A model generated the notes under the pieces. That model saw only the letters and a list, made by a program, of their open reading frames with translations. It ran no database searches and was not told the DNA's origin. The translations under genes and the position numbers were made by a program. From positions 53,617 through 117,616 of the forward strand of contig JAAEOA010000427.1 in the NCBI GenBank assembly GCA_024223715.1: 64,000 nt of DNA. Direction: 5' to 3'. Below are positions 16,740-24,580 of this stretch, piece by piece (position 1 is the stretch's first letter; every line of letters begins with the position of its first letter). This stretch comes from a bacterium. Lineage in GTDB: Bacteria; Krumholzibacteriota; Krumholzibacteriia; LZORAL124-64-63.

Positions 16740-19364
16740 ATGCCCGCAATTCAACAGTTCACTGTTACTCCCAACCTGCCCGAACCGCTGCAGCCCCTGC
16801 TCCAGATTGCCAACAATATTTGGTGGAGCTGGAACATCGAAGCGATCAACCTGCTGCGCCGGGTGGATTCTGAATTGTGGGACACTCATCACGGCAACCC
16901 AATTGCTGTTTTGGGCTCTCTCTCCTCGGAAAGGGTCGCCAAGCTGGTCAAAGACCGGGCTTTTCTGGCCCATCTGGAACGAGTAAAAGGTGATTTGGAC
17001 CGATACCTTAATTTGACTTCATGGTTCGAGAGCGAACACCCGGAGAACAACCAGTCACTCATTTCATATTTTTCCATGGAATTTGGATTGCACGAATCGC
17101 TCCCTCTTTACAGTGGAGGACTCGGCATTCTGGCTGGTGACCATCTGAAATCGGCCTCTGATTTGGGCCTGCCTCTAATTGGAGTCGGTCTGGCCTATCA
17201 AACAGGATACTTTAACCAGTACCTGAACCATGATGGTTGGCAAATGGAAGAATACACCGTCAACGATTTTTACAACATGTCCATGCAGTTGGAAAAAGAT
17301 GACGACGGAAACGATGTCACCATTGAAGTGCATTATCCGGGAAGAACGGTCACGGCAAAAATTTGGCGGGTTCAGGTAGGACGTAATCCCCTGTTCCTGC
17401 TGGACACCAATCTTCAAATGAATCGAACGGAAGATCGGGAACTGACCAGCAAGTTGTATGGCGGCGATACCGAGATGCGCATCCGGCAGGAAATTTTGCT
17501 GGGCATTGGCGGCCTGCGTGCCCTGATCAAACTGGATCTGGAGCCAAGCATGTGCCACCTGAATGAAGGCCATTCTGCTTTCCTGGCTCTGGAAAGAATT
17601 AACCTGCTGATGAAAAACCGGGGCCTCAGCTATGAGACCGCTTTTGAAATGGTGCGGGCCACCAATGTCTTCACCACCCACACCCCGGTTCCTGCAGGTA
17701 ACGACCGGTTCCAACCCGAGCTGATGCAAACTTATTTGGCCAGCAAAGCCAATGATCTTGGCATCAGCATGGATGAACTGATGGCCCTGGGTCGGGAAAA
17801 CCCTGACAATAAAAATGAGACTTTTTGCATGACCGTTCTGGCCTTGCGCTTAAGCCGCAACGCCAATGGCGTGTCTGAGCTTCATGGCCACGTATCGCGT
17901 GACATGTGGAAAAACTTATGGCCCGGTGTCCCCACTGAAGAAGTGCCCATCGCCCATGTGACCAACGGCATTCACACCCGCAGCTGGCTTTGCAGTGAAA
18001 TTGCCCGCCTCTACGACCGCTACCTCGGTCCCCGCTGGCATGAAGAGCCAACTAACAAAACCATCTGGGATAGAGTTGAACTCATCCCTGATGCCGAATT
18101 ATGGAGATCTCACGAACGCATGCGTGAACGCCTGGTAGGCTTCATTCGTGGACGGATGCACAAGCAAGCCCTGAAGCGCGGCTCACACCGTGCCACTATT
18201 GAAGCGGCCTCCGAAGTTCTGGATCCTGAAGCCTTGACCATTGGCTTTGCCCGCCGTTTTGCCACTTACAAAAGGGCCGCCATGATTTTACGCGACCCTG
18301 CTCGTCTATCTCAGATTCTCAACGACCCGGAGAGGCCGGTTCAGCTCATTTTTGCAGGTAAGGCCCACCCTATGGACCAGCCTGGGAAAGAGCTTATTCG
18401 CCAGCTGGTTCACCTTGCAGAAGAAGAAGGCTTCCGTCATCGCATTGTTTTTGTGGAAGATTACAACATTGAAGTGGCCCGCTATATGGTTCAGGGTGTT
18501 GACATGTGGTTAAACACTCCGCGGCGTCCGCTTGAAGCCAGTGGCACCAGTGGAATGAAAGTTCCTCCCAACGGAGGCATTAACCTTTCAATTCCCGATG
18601 GCTGGTGGTGTGAAGGATACGAACCCGGCAACGGCTGGACCATTGGCGGAGGCGAAACCTTCGAAGATGAAGTCTATCAGGATGAAGTGGAAAGCACGGC
18701 TCTGTACGATCTGCTGGAAAATGAAATCGTACCCATTTTCTACGACCGCAGCAGTGACGATGTGCCCCGTGAATGGACACGCATCATGAAAAACAGTATG
18801 CGAACGGTGAACGCTGAATTTAATACCAACCGCATGGTTGAAGAATACACTCAACGTTTTTATGTGCCTGCCCTTGAAAACGCCGAAAGGCTGGAAGCGG
18901 ACAACTACAAAAAAGCCGCGGAATTGAGTCAATGGCGGGCTTCCACTTTAAAGAAATGGCCTCAATTGAAAGTGAATTGTGTAGATTCCGCCCCTCTTGC
19001 TGCCCACCCCATGGGCACTCAATTACCGGTAAAAGCTGCCATCGACCTGGGAGGAATTCCTGTCGAAGATGTCCTGGTTGAAGTCTATCACGGCCTGGTT
19101 AATGCTGCCGGAAATATTGTTGACGGGGAAACGGATACTCTTTTTGCTACCGACGAAACCCATGAAGGCGCCGTTGTGTTTAGTGGCAAAATTGCCTGCC
19201 GAAGGGCTGGAAGAAGAGGCTATACCGTTCGAGTAATGCCCCGCAAATCGGGATTCCCTCTGGGGCATTTCGAAGCGGGTGTTGTTTCCTGGTGGCAGGA
19301 TACTGAAAGCCGTTCCTGCACTCCGGTTGCTGAAAGAGAAGCCAAAGCTACGACTAAGAATTGA
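16740..19364 (+). CDS. glgP: Alpha-glucan (glycogen) phosphorylase, DUF3417 type
   Basis: Releases glucose 1-phosphate from alpha-1,4-glucans using pyridoxal phosphate; family GT35. The 874-residue protein begins with the DUF3417 N-terminal domain (NIWWSWNIEAINLLRRV), found in the short GlgP subfamily of many bacteria and thermophiles. Other signatures are YSGGLGILAGDHLKSASDLG, the nucleotide-like fold region, and the PLP-lysine motif EASGTSGMKVPPNGG with Lys607. The start has AAGGAG in front of the ATG. It is a single-gene unit: a divergent gene lies 200 bases upstream and a strong terminator directly follows. Glycogen or maltodextrin storage and use is implied. Confidence 0.95.
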   Translation: MPAIQQFTVTPNLPEPLQPLLQIANNIWWSWNIEAINLLRRVDSELWDTHHGNPIAVLGSLSSERVAKLVKDRAFLAHLERVKGDLDRYLNLTSWFESEHPENNQSLISYFSMEFGLHESLPLYSGGLGILAGDHLKSASDLGLPLIGVGLAYQTGYFNQYLNHDGWQMEEYTVNDFYNMSMQLEKDDDGNDVTIEVHYPGRTVTAKIWRVQVGRNPLFLLDTNLQMNRTEDRELTSKLYGGDTEMRIRQEILLGIGGLRALIKLDLEPSMCHLNEGHSAFLALERINLLMKNRGLSYETAFEMVRATNVFTTHTPVPAGNDRFQPELMQTYLASKANDLGISMDELMALGRENPDNKNETFCMTVLALRLSRNANGVSELHGHVSRDMWKNLWPGVPTEEVPIAHVTNGIHTRSWLCSEIARLYDRYLGPRWHEEPTNKTIWDRVELIPDAELWRSHERMRERLVGFIRGRMHKQALKRGSHRATIEAASEVLDPEALTIGFARRFATYKRAAMILRDPARLSQILNDPERPVQLIFAGKAHPMDQPGKELIRQLVHLAEEEGFRHRIVFVEDYNIEVARYMVQGVDMWLNTPRRPLEASGTSGMKVPPNGGINLSIPDGWWCEGYEPGNGWTIGGGETFEDEVYQDEVESTALYDLLENEIVPIFYDRSSDDVPREWTRIMKNSMRTVNAEFNTNRMVEEYTQRFYVPALENAERLEADNYKKAAELSQWRASTLKKWPQLKVNCVDSAPLAAHPMGTQLPVKAAIDLGGIPVEDVLVEVYHGLVNAAGNIVDGETDTLFATDETHEGAVVFSGKIACRRAGRRGYTVRVMPRKSGFPLGHFEAGVVSWWQDTESRSCTPVAEREAKATTKN

Positions 19365-19380
19365 TGATTTGTTTATAAAA

Positions 19381-19407
19381 AAAACCCGGCCACCGTGCCG
19401 GGTTTTT
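19381..19407. terminator. Bidirectional intrinsic terminator
   Basis: CCCGGC, a six-base loop and GCCGGG, flanked by A-runs on the left and seven T on the right. It serves glgP on the plus strand and the convergent regulator gene ending at 19408 on the minus strand. Confidence 0.92.
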
Positions 19408-19737
19408 TTATGATAACCCTGGAATTATACTTTTTAAATCGGCCACATATTTTCGAAACAACCGTCTGCCTTTAGGTGTGACTTTTATGGTTGTTAAAGG
19501 CTTTTTGCCTACAATAGATTTCTCCTGGGCCACCAACGCCCCCTCCTCCAGCTTCGACAAATGAACCGACAAAGTACCATCGGTCAGTTTTAGTTCATCT
19601 CTCAGGGAGGTGAAAGAAATACCTTTCCTTGTGCGCAGCAAAGAGGACAGGACCAGCAAGCGGACCCGACCATGAATTAACGGTAAAAGAAGGTCCCGAC
19701 CCACCTGGCCAGCACCATTTTGCTGAATTTGCGCCAC
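19408..19737 (-). CDS. Winged-helix transcriptional regulator
   Basis: A 109-residue DNA-binding protein. It contains one winged helix-turn-helix with the recognition region SLRDELKLTDGTLSVHLSKL and a wing rich in Lys and Thr (GKKPLTTIKVTPKGRRLFRK), closest in style to the HTH_34/ArsR-like small regulators. There is no ligand-binding domain and no cysteine sensor. The start is a GTG preceded by GGAGG eight bases upstream. It converges with glgP across a shared terminator. The long region upstream contains inverted repeats (19876-19903 and 20110-20133) that could be operators, but the target genes cannot be told. Confidence 0.82.
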   Translation of the reverse strand: MAQIQQNGAGQVGRDLLLPLIHGRVRLLVLSSLLRTRKGISFTSLRDELKLTDGTLSVHLSKLEEGALVAQEKSIVGKKPLTTIKVTPKGRRLFRKYVADLKSIIPGLS

Positions 19738-20109
19738 GCCAGGGGCCTCCTTGCCTTTGGCGTTTCATGCATCGTTTTTGGAAGCAGCTTCCTTGCCGCC
19801 CCGTTCGATATTTTTTTAAATTATCAGGGACCGGCGAAGTCAGTCTTGTTGTATCACCTTGCCGATCCCTGTTCATCAGGGGAGGCCGCCCTGCCTCCCC
19901 TGAAATCGGTTCAATTGACGAACGTTTGGTTTACCCCACCAAATCTCCCACCGCAAATCCTTTTGCAACCAGAAGTTTGATGAGGGGGCGACTGGCACCC
20001 AGGACCAGGTTGTCCGCCCCCTTGCCTCCCGGAGATCCTTCTCCAGTTCCCTTTCGGGGGATCCATTGCTCCGTCGGGATCCGGCCGCTCGTAGTTGAAC
20101 CTTAACTAT
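19738..20109. other. Gene-poor region upstream of the regulator, possible gene remnant
   Basis: No credible complete gene was found. On the minus strand one frame (about 19930-20100) reads a protein-like stretch ending GADNLVLGASRPLIKLLVAK, but it lacks any start codon after an upstream TAA, so it may be a decayed gene end. A perfect 11-bp inverted repeat TCAGGGGAGGC lies at 19876-19886 with its partner at 19893-19903 (six-base loop), in the leader of the winged-helix gene. It may be an operator or an mRNA hairpin. Confidence 0.4.
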
Positions 20110-20133
20110 GTACTTTAATAACCAAAGTACTTT
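20110..20133. promoter_or_regulatory. Palindromic GTACTTT/AAAGTAC element, candidate operator
   Basis: GTACTTT at 20110-20116 and AAAGTAC at 20124-20130 form a 7-bp inverted repeat with a 7-base spacer; the right half is itself part of the palindrome AAAGTACTTT. The nearest regulator is the winged-helix gene about 370 bases away. Binding is not shown. Confidence 0.35.
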
Positions 20134-20150
20134 TATTTTTCAAGTTGTGT

Positions 20151-20268
20151 TTTTCTGAGTGTTGATTATTTATTTCCCGGATGTCCTCGGTTTCTTGCTA
20201 ACCATGGTTAAGGGAAGGGGTTAGTTGCCTGCGGATTACCGGCAAATAAATAATCAACACTCAGAAAA
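20151..20268. repeat. 118-bp inverted-repeat element (MITE- or large-hairpin-like)
   Basis: Two arms at 20151-20180 and 20239-20268 are perfect inverted copies over 25 bases, then one mismatch and CCGG, with a 58-base spacer. The arm begins TTTTCTGAGTGTTGATTATT. The spacer has the palindrome TAACCATGGTTA at 20199-20210 and a CTAACC/GGTTAG pair. It has no open reading frame. It could be a miniature transposable element, a cruciform, or a structured RNA; only one copy is in the window. Confidence 0.75.
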
Positions 20269-20282
20269 AGGTCTGGTGAAAG

Positions 20283-20453
20283 ATGGGCGGGAGGGTTTGG
20301 AAATTATTGAGAGGGGCATTTGTATTATTTGGGGATCATATTTGGAGGGAATTTGGGCAATTCTGGAGTGGGTTGGATGCTTTGTTTGGGAATGAGGCCT
20401 GGTCGAAGATAAAGTGTGGAAGTTGGCCCAAAACGAGAGAGGAAAAGTCTTGA
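20283..20453 (+). CDS. Possible small ORF, 56 residues, Trp-rich
   Basis: An open frame of 56 codons starting at ATG 20283 and ending at TGA 20451-20453, 80 bases before the PLP-lyase gene. It encodes six Trp in a mixed hydrophobic/basic peptide (VWKLLRGAFVLFGDHIW). The sequence just before the ATG (GGTGAAAG) is a poor ribosome site. The strand here is unusually G-rich, which makes chance open frames likely. It could be a leader peptide for the following gene; evidence is weak. Confidence 0.2.
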   Translation: MGGRVWKLLRGAFVLFGDHIWREFGQFWSGLDALFGNEAWSKIKCGSWPKTREEKS

Positions 20454-20532
20454 TGCCGGGTTTTACATTCTTTGCGGAACGGATTATCTTTTTTGGGTGG
20501 TTGAGATTAACGTTAACTAACGAGGTATTGTG

Positions 20533-21753
20533 ATGCGGCAATTTGATCCGGAACAGGCGATGGTTGAGACTCGGCGGGAATTTGGGGAACACGGTGGCGT
20601 GGCACCTTCCATTGAGAGGTCAGCCACTTTTTCAGTTCTTGAGCCAGGAACCATGCCTCAGATTTTTGCAGGGGAGAAAACTCCTGAAGCTGGGGGCTGT
20701 TATCTTTATAGCCGACACTTTAATCCGACGGTGAATGTTCTGGCTCGGTATTTGGCAGCCATGGAAGGTACCGAGACTGGCATCTGCACTGGAACAGGCA
20801 TGGGCGCCATTACGGTAACTATTCTTCAACTTTGTAAAATGGGATCTCACCTTGTGGCCAGCAACACCATTTATGGTGGGTCCCACGCATTTATTAAAGA
20901 AGTTTTGCCCGAGATGGGTGTGGAATCGACAATGATTGACCCCACCGATCTTGAGGCCGTCAAGGCCGCCATTCAGCCCAATACCAAAGCCATATACGTG
21001 GAAACCATGGGTAACCCCAAACTGAACATTGCCAACATTCCTGAATTGGCGAAAATTGCCAAAGCCGCTGGTGTTAAACTGATTGTCGACAATACGTTCA
21101 CCCCTGTTCTGGTCTCGGCCAAAGAACTGGGTGCCGATATTGTGGTTTACTCCCTGACAAAATTTGTCAACGGTGCCAGTGACCTGATGGGTGGTGCTGT
21201 TCTGGGTGAGAAAGACTTTATTTTTGAACTGATGGATTTGCATACTGGCCGGGCCATGCTCCTTGGGCCCACCATGGACGCTCGGGTGGCTTTTGATATT
21301 GCCCAACGTTTGCCTTTGTTACCTCTGCGCATGAAAGAGCACTCCCTGAGAACCATGACTCTGGCTGAAACCGCCCAAGAAATGGGTGTGGATGTTTCTT
21401 ATCCCGGTCTGGAAAGTCATCCTCAACACGAATTGCTGCGCTCAATGGTTAACGAGGGATATGGATTCGGTGGCCTGATGACCATTGACTGCAAGACTCT
21501 GGACAAGGCCAACGAGCTTATGTCTGTCTTGCAGAATCAGGAAAAATTTGGAGTCATCGCAGTTTCCCTCGGTTACTTCGATACTCTGATGTCCTGTTCA
21601 GGATCTTCAACTTCGTCTGAGCTGTCGGAAGAAGATCAACGCACCATGGAACTTTCCCCCGGCCTGGTTCGCATTGCCATTGGCCTTACCGGAAGCCTGG
21701 AAGAGCGTGTTGAACAGCTGAAGCGAGGACTAAAAACTGTGGGCCTGGCCTAA
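20533..21753 (+). CDS. Cys/Met-metabolism PLP enzyme, methionine gamma-lyase-like
   Basis: A 406-residue enzyme of the trans-sulfuration PLP family. PLP anchors include YSRHFNPTVNVLARYLAAMEG, TGMGAI and YGGSH, and the Schiff-base lysine is Lys210 in SLTKFVNG; VDNTF and GSLEERVEQL-type ends are in place. Members split methionine to methanethiol, ammonia and 2-oxobutyrate, or act as cystathionine or O-acetylhomoserine enzymes. The reactive Cys typical of methionine gamma-lyase is not in the YGGS loop, so exact substrate is open. The start is ATG 20533, eight bases after GAGG; a GTG directly before it is less likely. A strong terminator follows, separating it from the ornithine aminotransferase gene. 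Confidence 0.85.
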   Translation: MRQFDPEQAMVETRREFGEHGGVAPSIERSATFSVLEPGTMPQIFAGEKTPEAGGCYLYSRHFNPTVNVLARYLAAMEGTETGICTGTGMGAITVTILQLCKMGSHLVASNTIYGGSHAFIKEVLPEMGVESTMIDPTDLEAVKAAIQPNTKAIYVETMGNPKLNIANIPELAKIAKAAGVKLIVDNTFTPVLVSAKELGADIVVYSLTKFVNGASDLMGGAVLGEKDFIFELMDLHTGRAMLLGPTMDARVAFDIAQRLPLLPLRMKEHSLRTMTLAETAQEMGVDVSYPGLESHPQHELLRSMVNEGYGFGGLMTIDCKTLDKANELMSVLQNQEKFGVIAVSLGYFDTLMSCSGSSTSSELSEEDQRTMELSPGLVRIAIGLTGSLEERVEQLKRGLKTVGLA

Positions 21754-21778
21754 TAACCAATTTTTTCAACAGGAATCG

Positions 21779-21809
21779 CCAGCACCCTCTTGAGGGTGCT
21801 GGTTTTTTT
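21779..21809 (+). terminator. Strong intrinsic terminator after the PLP-lyase gene
   Basis: CCAGCACCCTC, a two-base loop and GAGGGTGCTGG, followed by seven T. The 11-bp stem is perfect. Confidence 0.95.
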
Positions 21810-21919
21810 CCCAAGGCAATATCATGATGCAAAATCACTAGGGTTGACTCCCCCATTTACAGGGCTATCTTTGCTCTCGATAATACCACACACCCTTAAA
21901 ATCCCACGAGGAGGCGAAC

Positions 21920-23119
21920 ATGAAGCCCGAAAAACTCATCGCAATGGAAGACAAATTTGGTGCCAACAATTATCACCCGTTGGACATCGTCATCAAGAAG
22001 GCTGAAGGCATCTGGGTTGAAGATGTTGAAGGCAACAAGTACATGGACTTTCTGGCCGCCTACAGTGCTGTCAATCAAGGTCACTGCCACCCACGCCTGC
22101 TGAAGGCTTTGCGTCGCCAAGCTGCCAAAGTTACTCTTACCAGCCGAGCCTTCCGCAATGACCAATTGCCTCACTTCTGCAAAGAAGTTGCCGAGCTGAC
22201 CGGTTACCCTAAAGTTCTGCCTATGAACTCCGGTGCCGAAGCTGTGGAAACAGCCATCAAAGCAGCCCGTAAATGGGGCGAAAAAATCAAAGGCATCAAA
22301 AAAGACAAAGCTGAAATTATTGTCTGTGCCGACAACTTCCACGGCCGGACCACCACCATTGTTGGCTTCAGCACTGAAGACCAGTATAAAGACGGCTTTG
22401 GTCCTTTCACTCCTGGCTTTAAGGTCATTCCTTTTGGCGATGCAAAAGCTCTCGAAGCTGCAATCACCAAAAACACCTGTGCTTTCATGGTTGAACCGGT
22501 TCAGGGCGAAGCTGGAATTAACGTTCCACCCAAAGCTTTCATGAAAAAAGCCCAGGCCCTTTGCAAGAAAAACAATGTCTTGTTCATTGCAGATGAAATT
22601 CAGTCCGGCCTGGGTCGTACTGGCAAAATGTTTGCCTTCGAACACGCTGGAGTTACTCCTGATGCTGTCATTATTGGCAAAGCCCTCAGTGGTGGTTTCT
22701 ACCCTGTCTCGGCTTTCCTCAGCAGTGATGAAGTGATGGGTGTTTTTAACCCCGGCGATCACGGTTCCACTTTTGGCGGCAACCCGTTGGGTATGGCTGT
22801 TGCTCGTGAAGCGTTGAAAGTTCTTACTGAAGAAAAATTGGTTGAGAACAGCGCCAAGCTGGGTCCCTGGTTCATGGACAAGCTGCGGGCCATGAAGTTC
22901 AAAAGCATGAAAAAAGTTCGTGGAGAAGGCTTGTTTATTGGACTGGTTCTGGACCGTCCTGCCCGTCCTTATTGTGAAGCTCTGATGGCTGAGGGTATGC
23001 TCTGCAAAGAGACCCATGAAAACGTCATTCGCTTTGCTCCTCCTTTGACCATCACCAAAAAAGAGCTGAACATGGCTCTTCGTAAGGTGAACAAAGTGTT
23101 TAAGAAACTGGATAAATAG
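21920..23119 (+). CDS. rocD: Ornithine--oxo-acid transaminase
   Basis: Moves the delta-amino group of ornithine to 2-oxoglutarate, giving glutamate semialdehyde, a step linking arginine and proline metabolism. The 399-residue class III aminotransferase carries PMNSGAEAVETAIKAARKWG, DNFHGRTTTIVGFS, DEIQSGLGRTGKMFAFEH and the PLP lysine Lys254 in IIGKALSGGFYPVSA, closely following bacterial RocD. The ribosome site is GAGGAGG before the ATG. It has its own terminator and is separated from the upstream lyase by another, so each is a single-gene unit. Together they point to amino acids as carbon and nitrogen sources. Confidence 0.93.
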   Translation: MKPEKLIAMEDKFGANNYHPLDIVIKKAEGIWVEDVEGNKYMDFLAAYSAVNQGHCHPRLLKALRRQAAKVTLTSRAFRNDQLPHFCKEVAELTGYPKVLPMNSGAEAVETAIKAARKWGEKIKGIKKDKAEIIVCADNFHGRTTTIVGFSTEDQYKDGFGPFTPGFKVIPFGDAKALEAAITKNTCAFMVEPVQGEAGINVPPKAFMKKAQALCKKNNVLFIADEIQSGLGRTGKMFAFEHAGVTPDAVIIGKALSGGFYPVSAFLSSDEVMGVFNPGDHGSTFGGNPLGMAVAREALKVLTEEKLVENSAKLGPWFMDKLRAMKFKSMKKVRGEGLFIGLVLDRPARPYCEALMAEGMLCKETHENVIRFAPPLTITKKELNMALRKVNKVFKKLDK

Positions 23120-23140
23120 TTCTGGTTTTTGAAGTGGATT

Positions 23141-23172
23141 AAAGCCCGGGGTTTTGGCCTCGGGCTTTTTTT
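23141..23172 (+). terminator. Intrinsic terminator after rocD
   Basis: AAAGCCCG and CGGGCTTT form the stem with an inner GG/CC pair and TTTT loop, followed by seven T. Confidence 0.93.
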
Positions 23173-23303
23173 ATTGATGTGTTTTTAACGCATTAGAACT
23201 AGGGGTTGGGTTTCAAATTTTTACAGTCAAATGCCTGCCTTTTAGTAAGACCAGCAATGCAACACTCTGAATTCAAACCTATCTAAGTCTAAGCGTTGAT
23301 CCT

Positions 23304-24509
23304 TCACTTTGATGTGCCCCGGTACATAGCCTTAACCCCTCCAAACGACAGGTGCTCGGTGGCTACCGGCTGGCCAATGAAAGGGATAAAGTCCACATCG
23401 TAATCACAAAGGTGAATCCAGGAGGCAATAGTATCGGCGTCTGTGGTTCCCCAGTCGTTATAAGTCATGTTCAGAATGGGGAGATCTCTGGCTGAGGATT
23501 CAGGGCAATAGTAATTCTGCCTCACTGTATAATCTCCATGGGCAAGGATACAATTTGTGACTTGCAAGGATTCCAGGTGAGCAATGTCCACAGAGGACCT
23601 TGTCACATCCTGGATTACCGAATTTATAACTCTGACATTGCTACCGGGCCCATAGATGCGAATGGCTCGATCTTGATGAAGGAAAAAACAGTCTTCGATG
23701 TTGCAGTTACTATTTTGCGCTCGAAAACCCACTCCAGACCTGTTGGTATTAAAATGATTTTCAAAGGTGCATCCTGTAATTTGGGCAAATATCCCTTCAT
23801 ACCCAGATGCAACAGTTAACCCACCTGCCCCACCCTCAAAATTACAGTTACTGACCTCGACATCCCGGTTTGATTCAAGGTGAACTCCCATATCCGGGTA
23901 CTGGTGTTCGCCCTCAAACAAAAAGTTGCAATCAGAAATCCTAACCTGATCAAAACCCTTCACCCCAAATGAAATGGAACCTTCGGCTGAATTATTGAAA
24001 ATGCTATTTGTCAGTTCAAAATTGTCCCCATAATAGCAACTGAAGCTTGATGCATTGGAATCAAACCTGCAATTCTCTATCTCCACCTGATCTGGAGAGG
24101 GGAGTGCATTTATTGCATAACGCATATTTTCAAATCCAATGTTTTCAATGCGAATTTTGCTGGTGCATCCAAAATCTGGATTTGCAACTATTCCCCAAAG
24201 ATTCCCTAGAGAATAGTCATAGGGTTCTGTTGGACCCAAGATGGTCTCCTCAGGTCCAGCGCCAATCAATGTTAGTTCTGATTGGGCCACCAAAACCCGA
24301 ACAAAGGCCGTCCAACCAGGAGTGGTTACAATTTCACCTTCGTTATAGCGGCCTGGGCCGATAAGAATGATATCACCTGAGGCTGCGGCATCTACTGCAT
24401 CCTGAATCGTTAGAAAATCCCCACTGCCATCTCGTTCTACACGCAATGTTGCACCAGAAACAGGCAGCGCCAAGACCAAAGAAAAAAGTCCGATTATCGC
24501 TATTTTCAT
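23304..24509 (-). CDS. Secreted parallel beta-helix protein with short conserved C-terminal tail
   Basis: A 401-residue exported protein. The start at 24509 has GGAG seven bases upstream and gives a clean signal peptide (MKIAIIGLFSLVLALPVSGA). The mature protein opens with RVERDGSGDFLTIQDAVDAA, the usual entry to pectate-lyase-like beta-helices, and continues with coil repeats such as IENCRFDSNASSFSC and VEVSNCNFEGGAGG. No carbohydrate-lyase catalytic set was recognised. It ends PVATEHLSFGGVKAMYR plus four residues, matching the tail of the C-type lectin at 58747. It has no FlgD-like domain. The two genes upstream on the same strand also encode secreted proteins. Confidence 0.78.
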   Translation of the reverse strand: MKIAIIGLFSLVLALPVSGATLRVERDGSGDFLTIQDAVDAAASGDIILIGPGRYNEGEIVTTPGWTAFVRVLVAQSELTLIGAGPEETILGPTEPYDYSLGNLWGIVANPDFGCTSKIRIENIGFENMRYAINALPSPDQVEIENCRFDSNASSFSCYYGDNFELTNSIFNNSAEGSISFGVKGFDQVRISDCNFLFEGEHQYPDMGVHLESNRDVEVSNCNFEGGAGGLTVASGYEGIFAQITGCTFENHFNTNRSGVGFRAQNSNCNIEDCFFLHQDRAIRIYGPGSNVRVINSVIQDVTRSSVDIAHLESLQVTNCILAHGDYTVRQNYYCPESSARDLPILNMTYNDWGTTDADTIASWIHLCDYDVDFIPFIGQPVATEHLSFGGVKAMYRGTSK

Positions 24510-24580
24510 GATGTTCTCCAATTCAGAATGCGTGCCGATTTCCATATTTTGAAAGGTTTTCCGAAATTTTAAGATTAGGT

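Noticed and set aside
19629-20105. 158-codon plus-strand frame in the gene-poor region
   Set aside because: Antisense to the winged-helix gene for part of its length, proline/arginine-rich in the way of shadow frames, and no ribosome site.
20270-20532. SAM riboswitch ahead of the methionine-lyase-like gene
   Set aside because: The conserved SAM-I core sequence was not found and no terminator or sequestering hairpin precedes the start.
20254-20592. 112-codon minus-strand frame upstream of the lyase gene
   Set aside because: Rich in Pro, Ser, His and Lys as expected from the G-rich plus strand; overlaps the lyase start.
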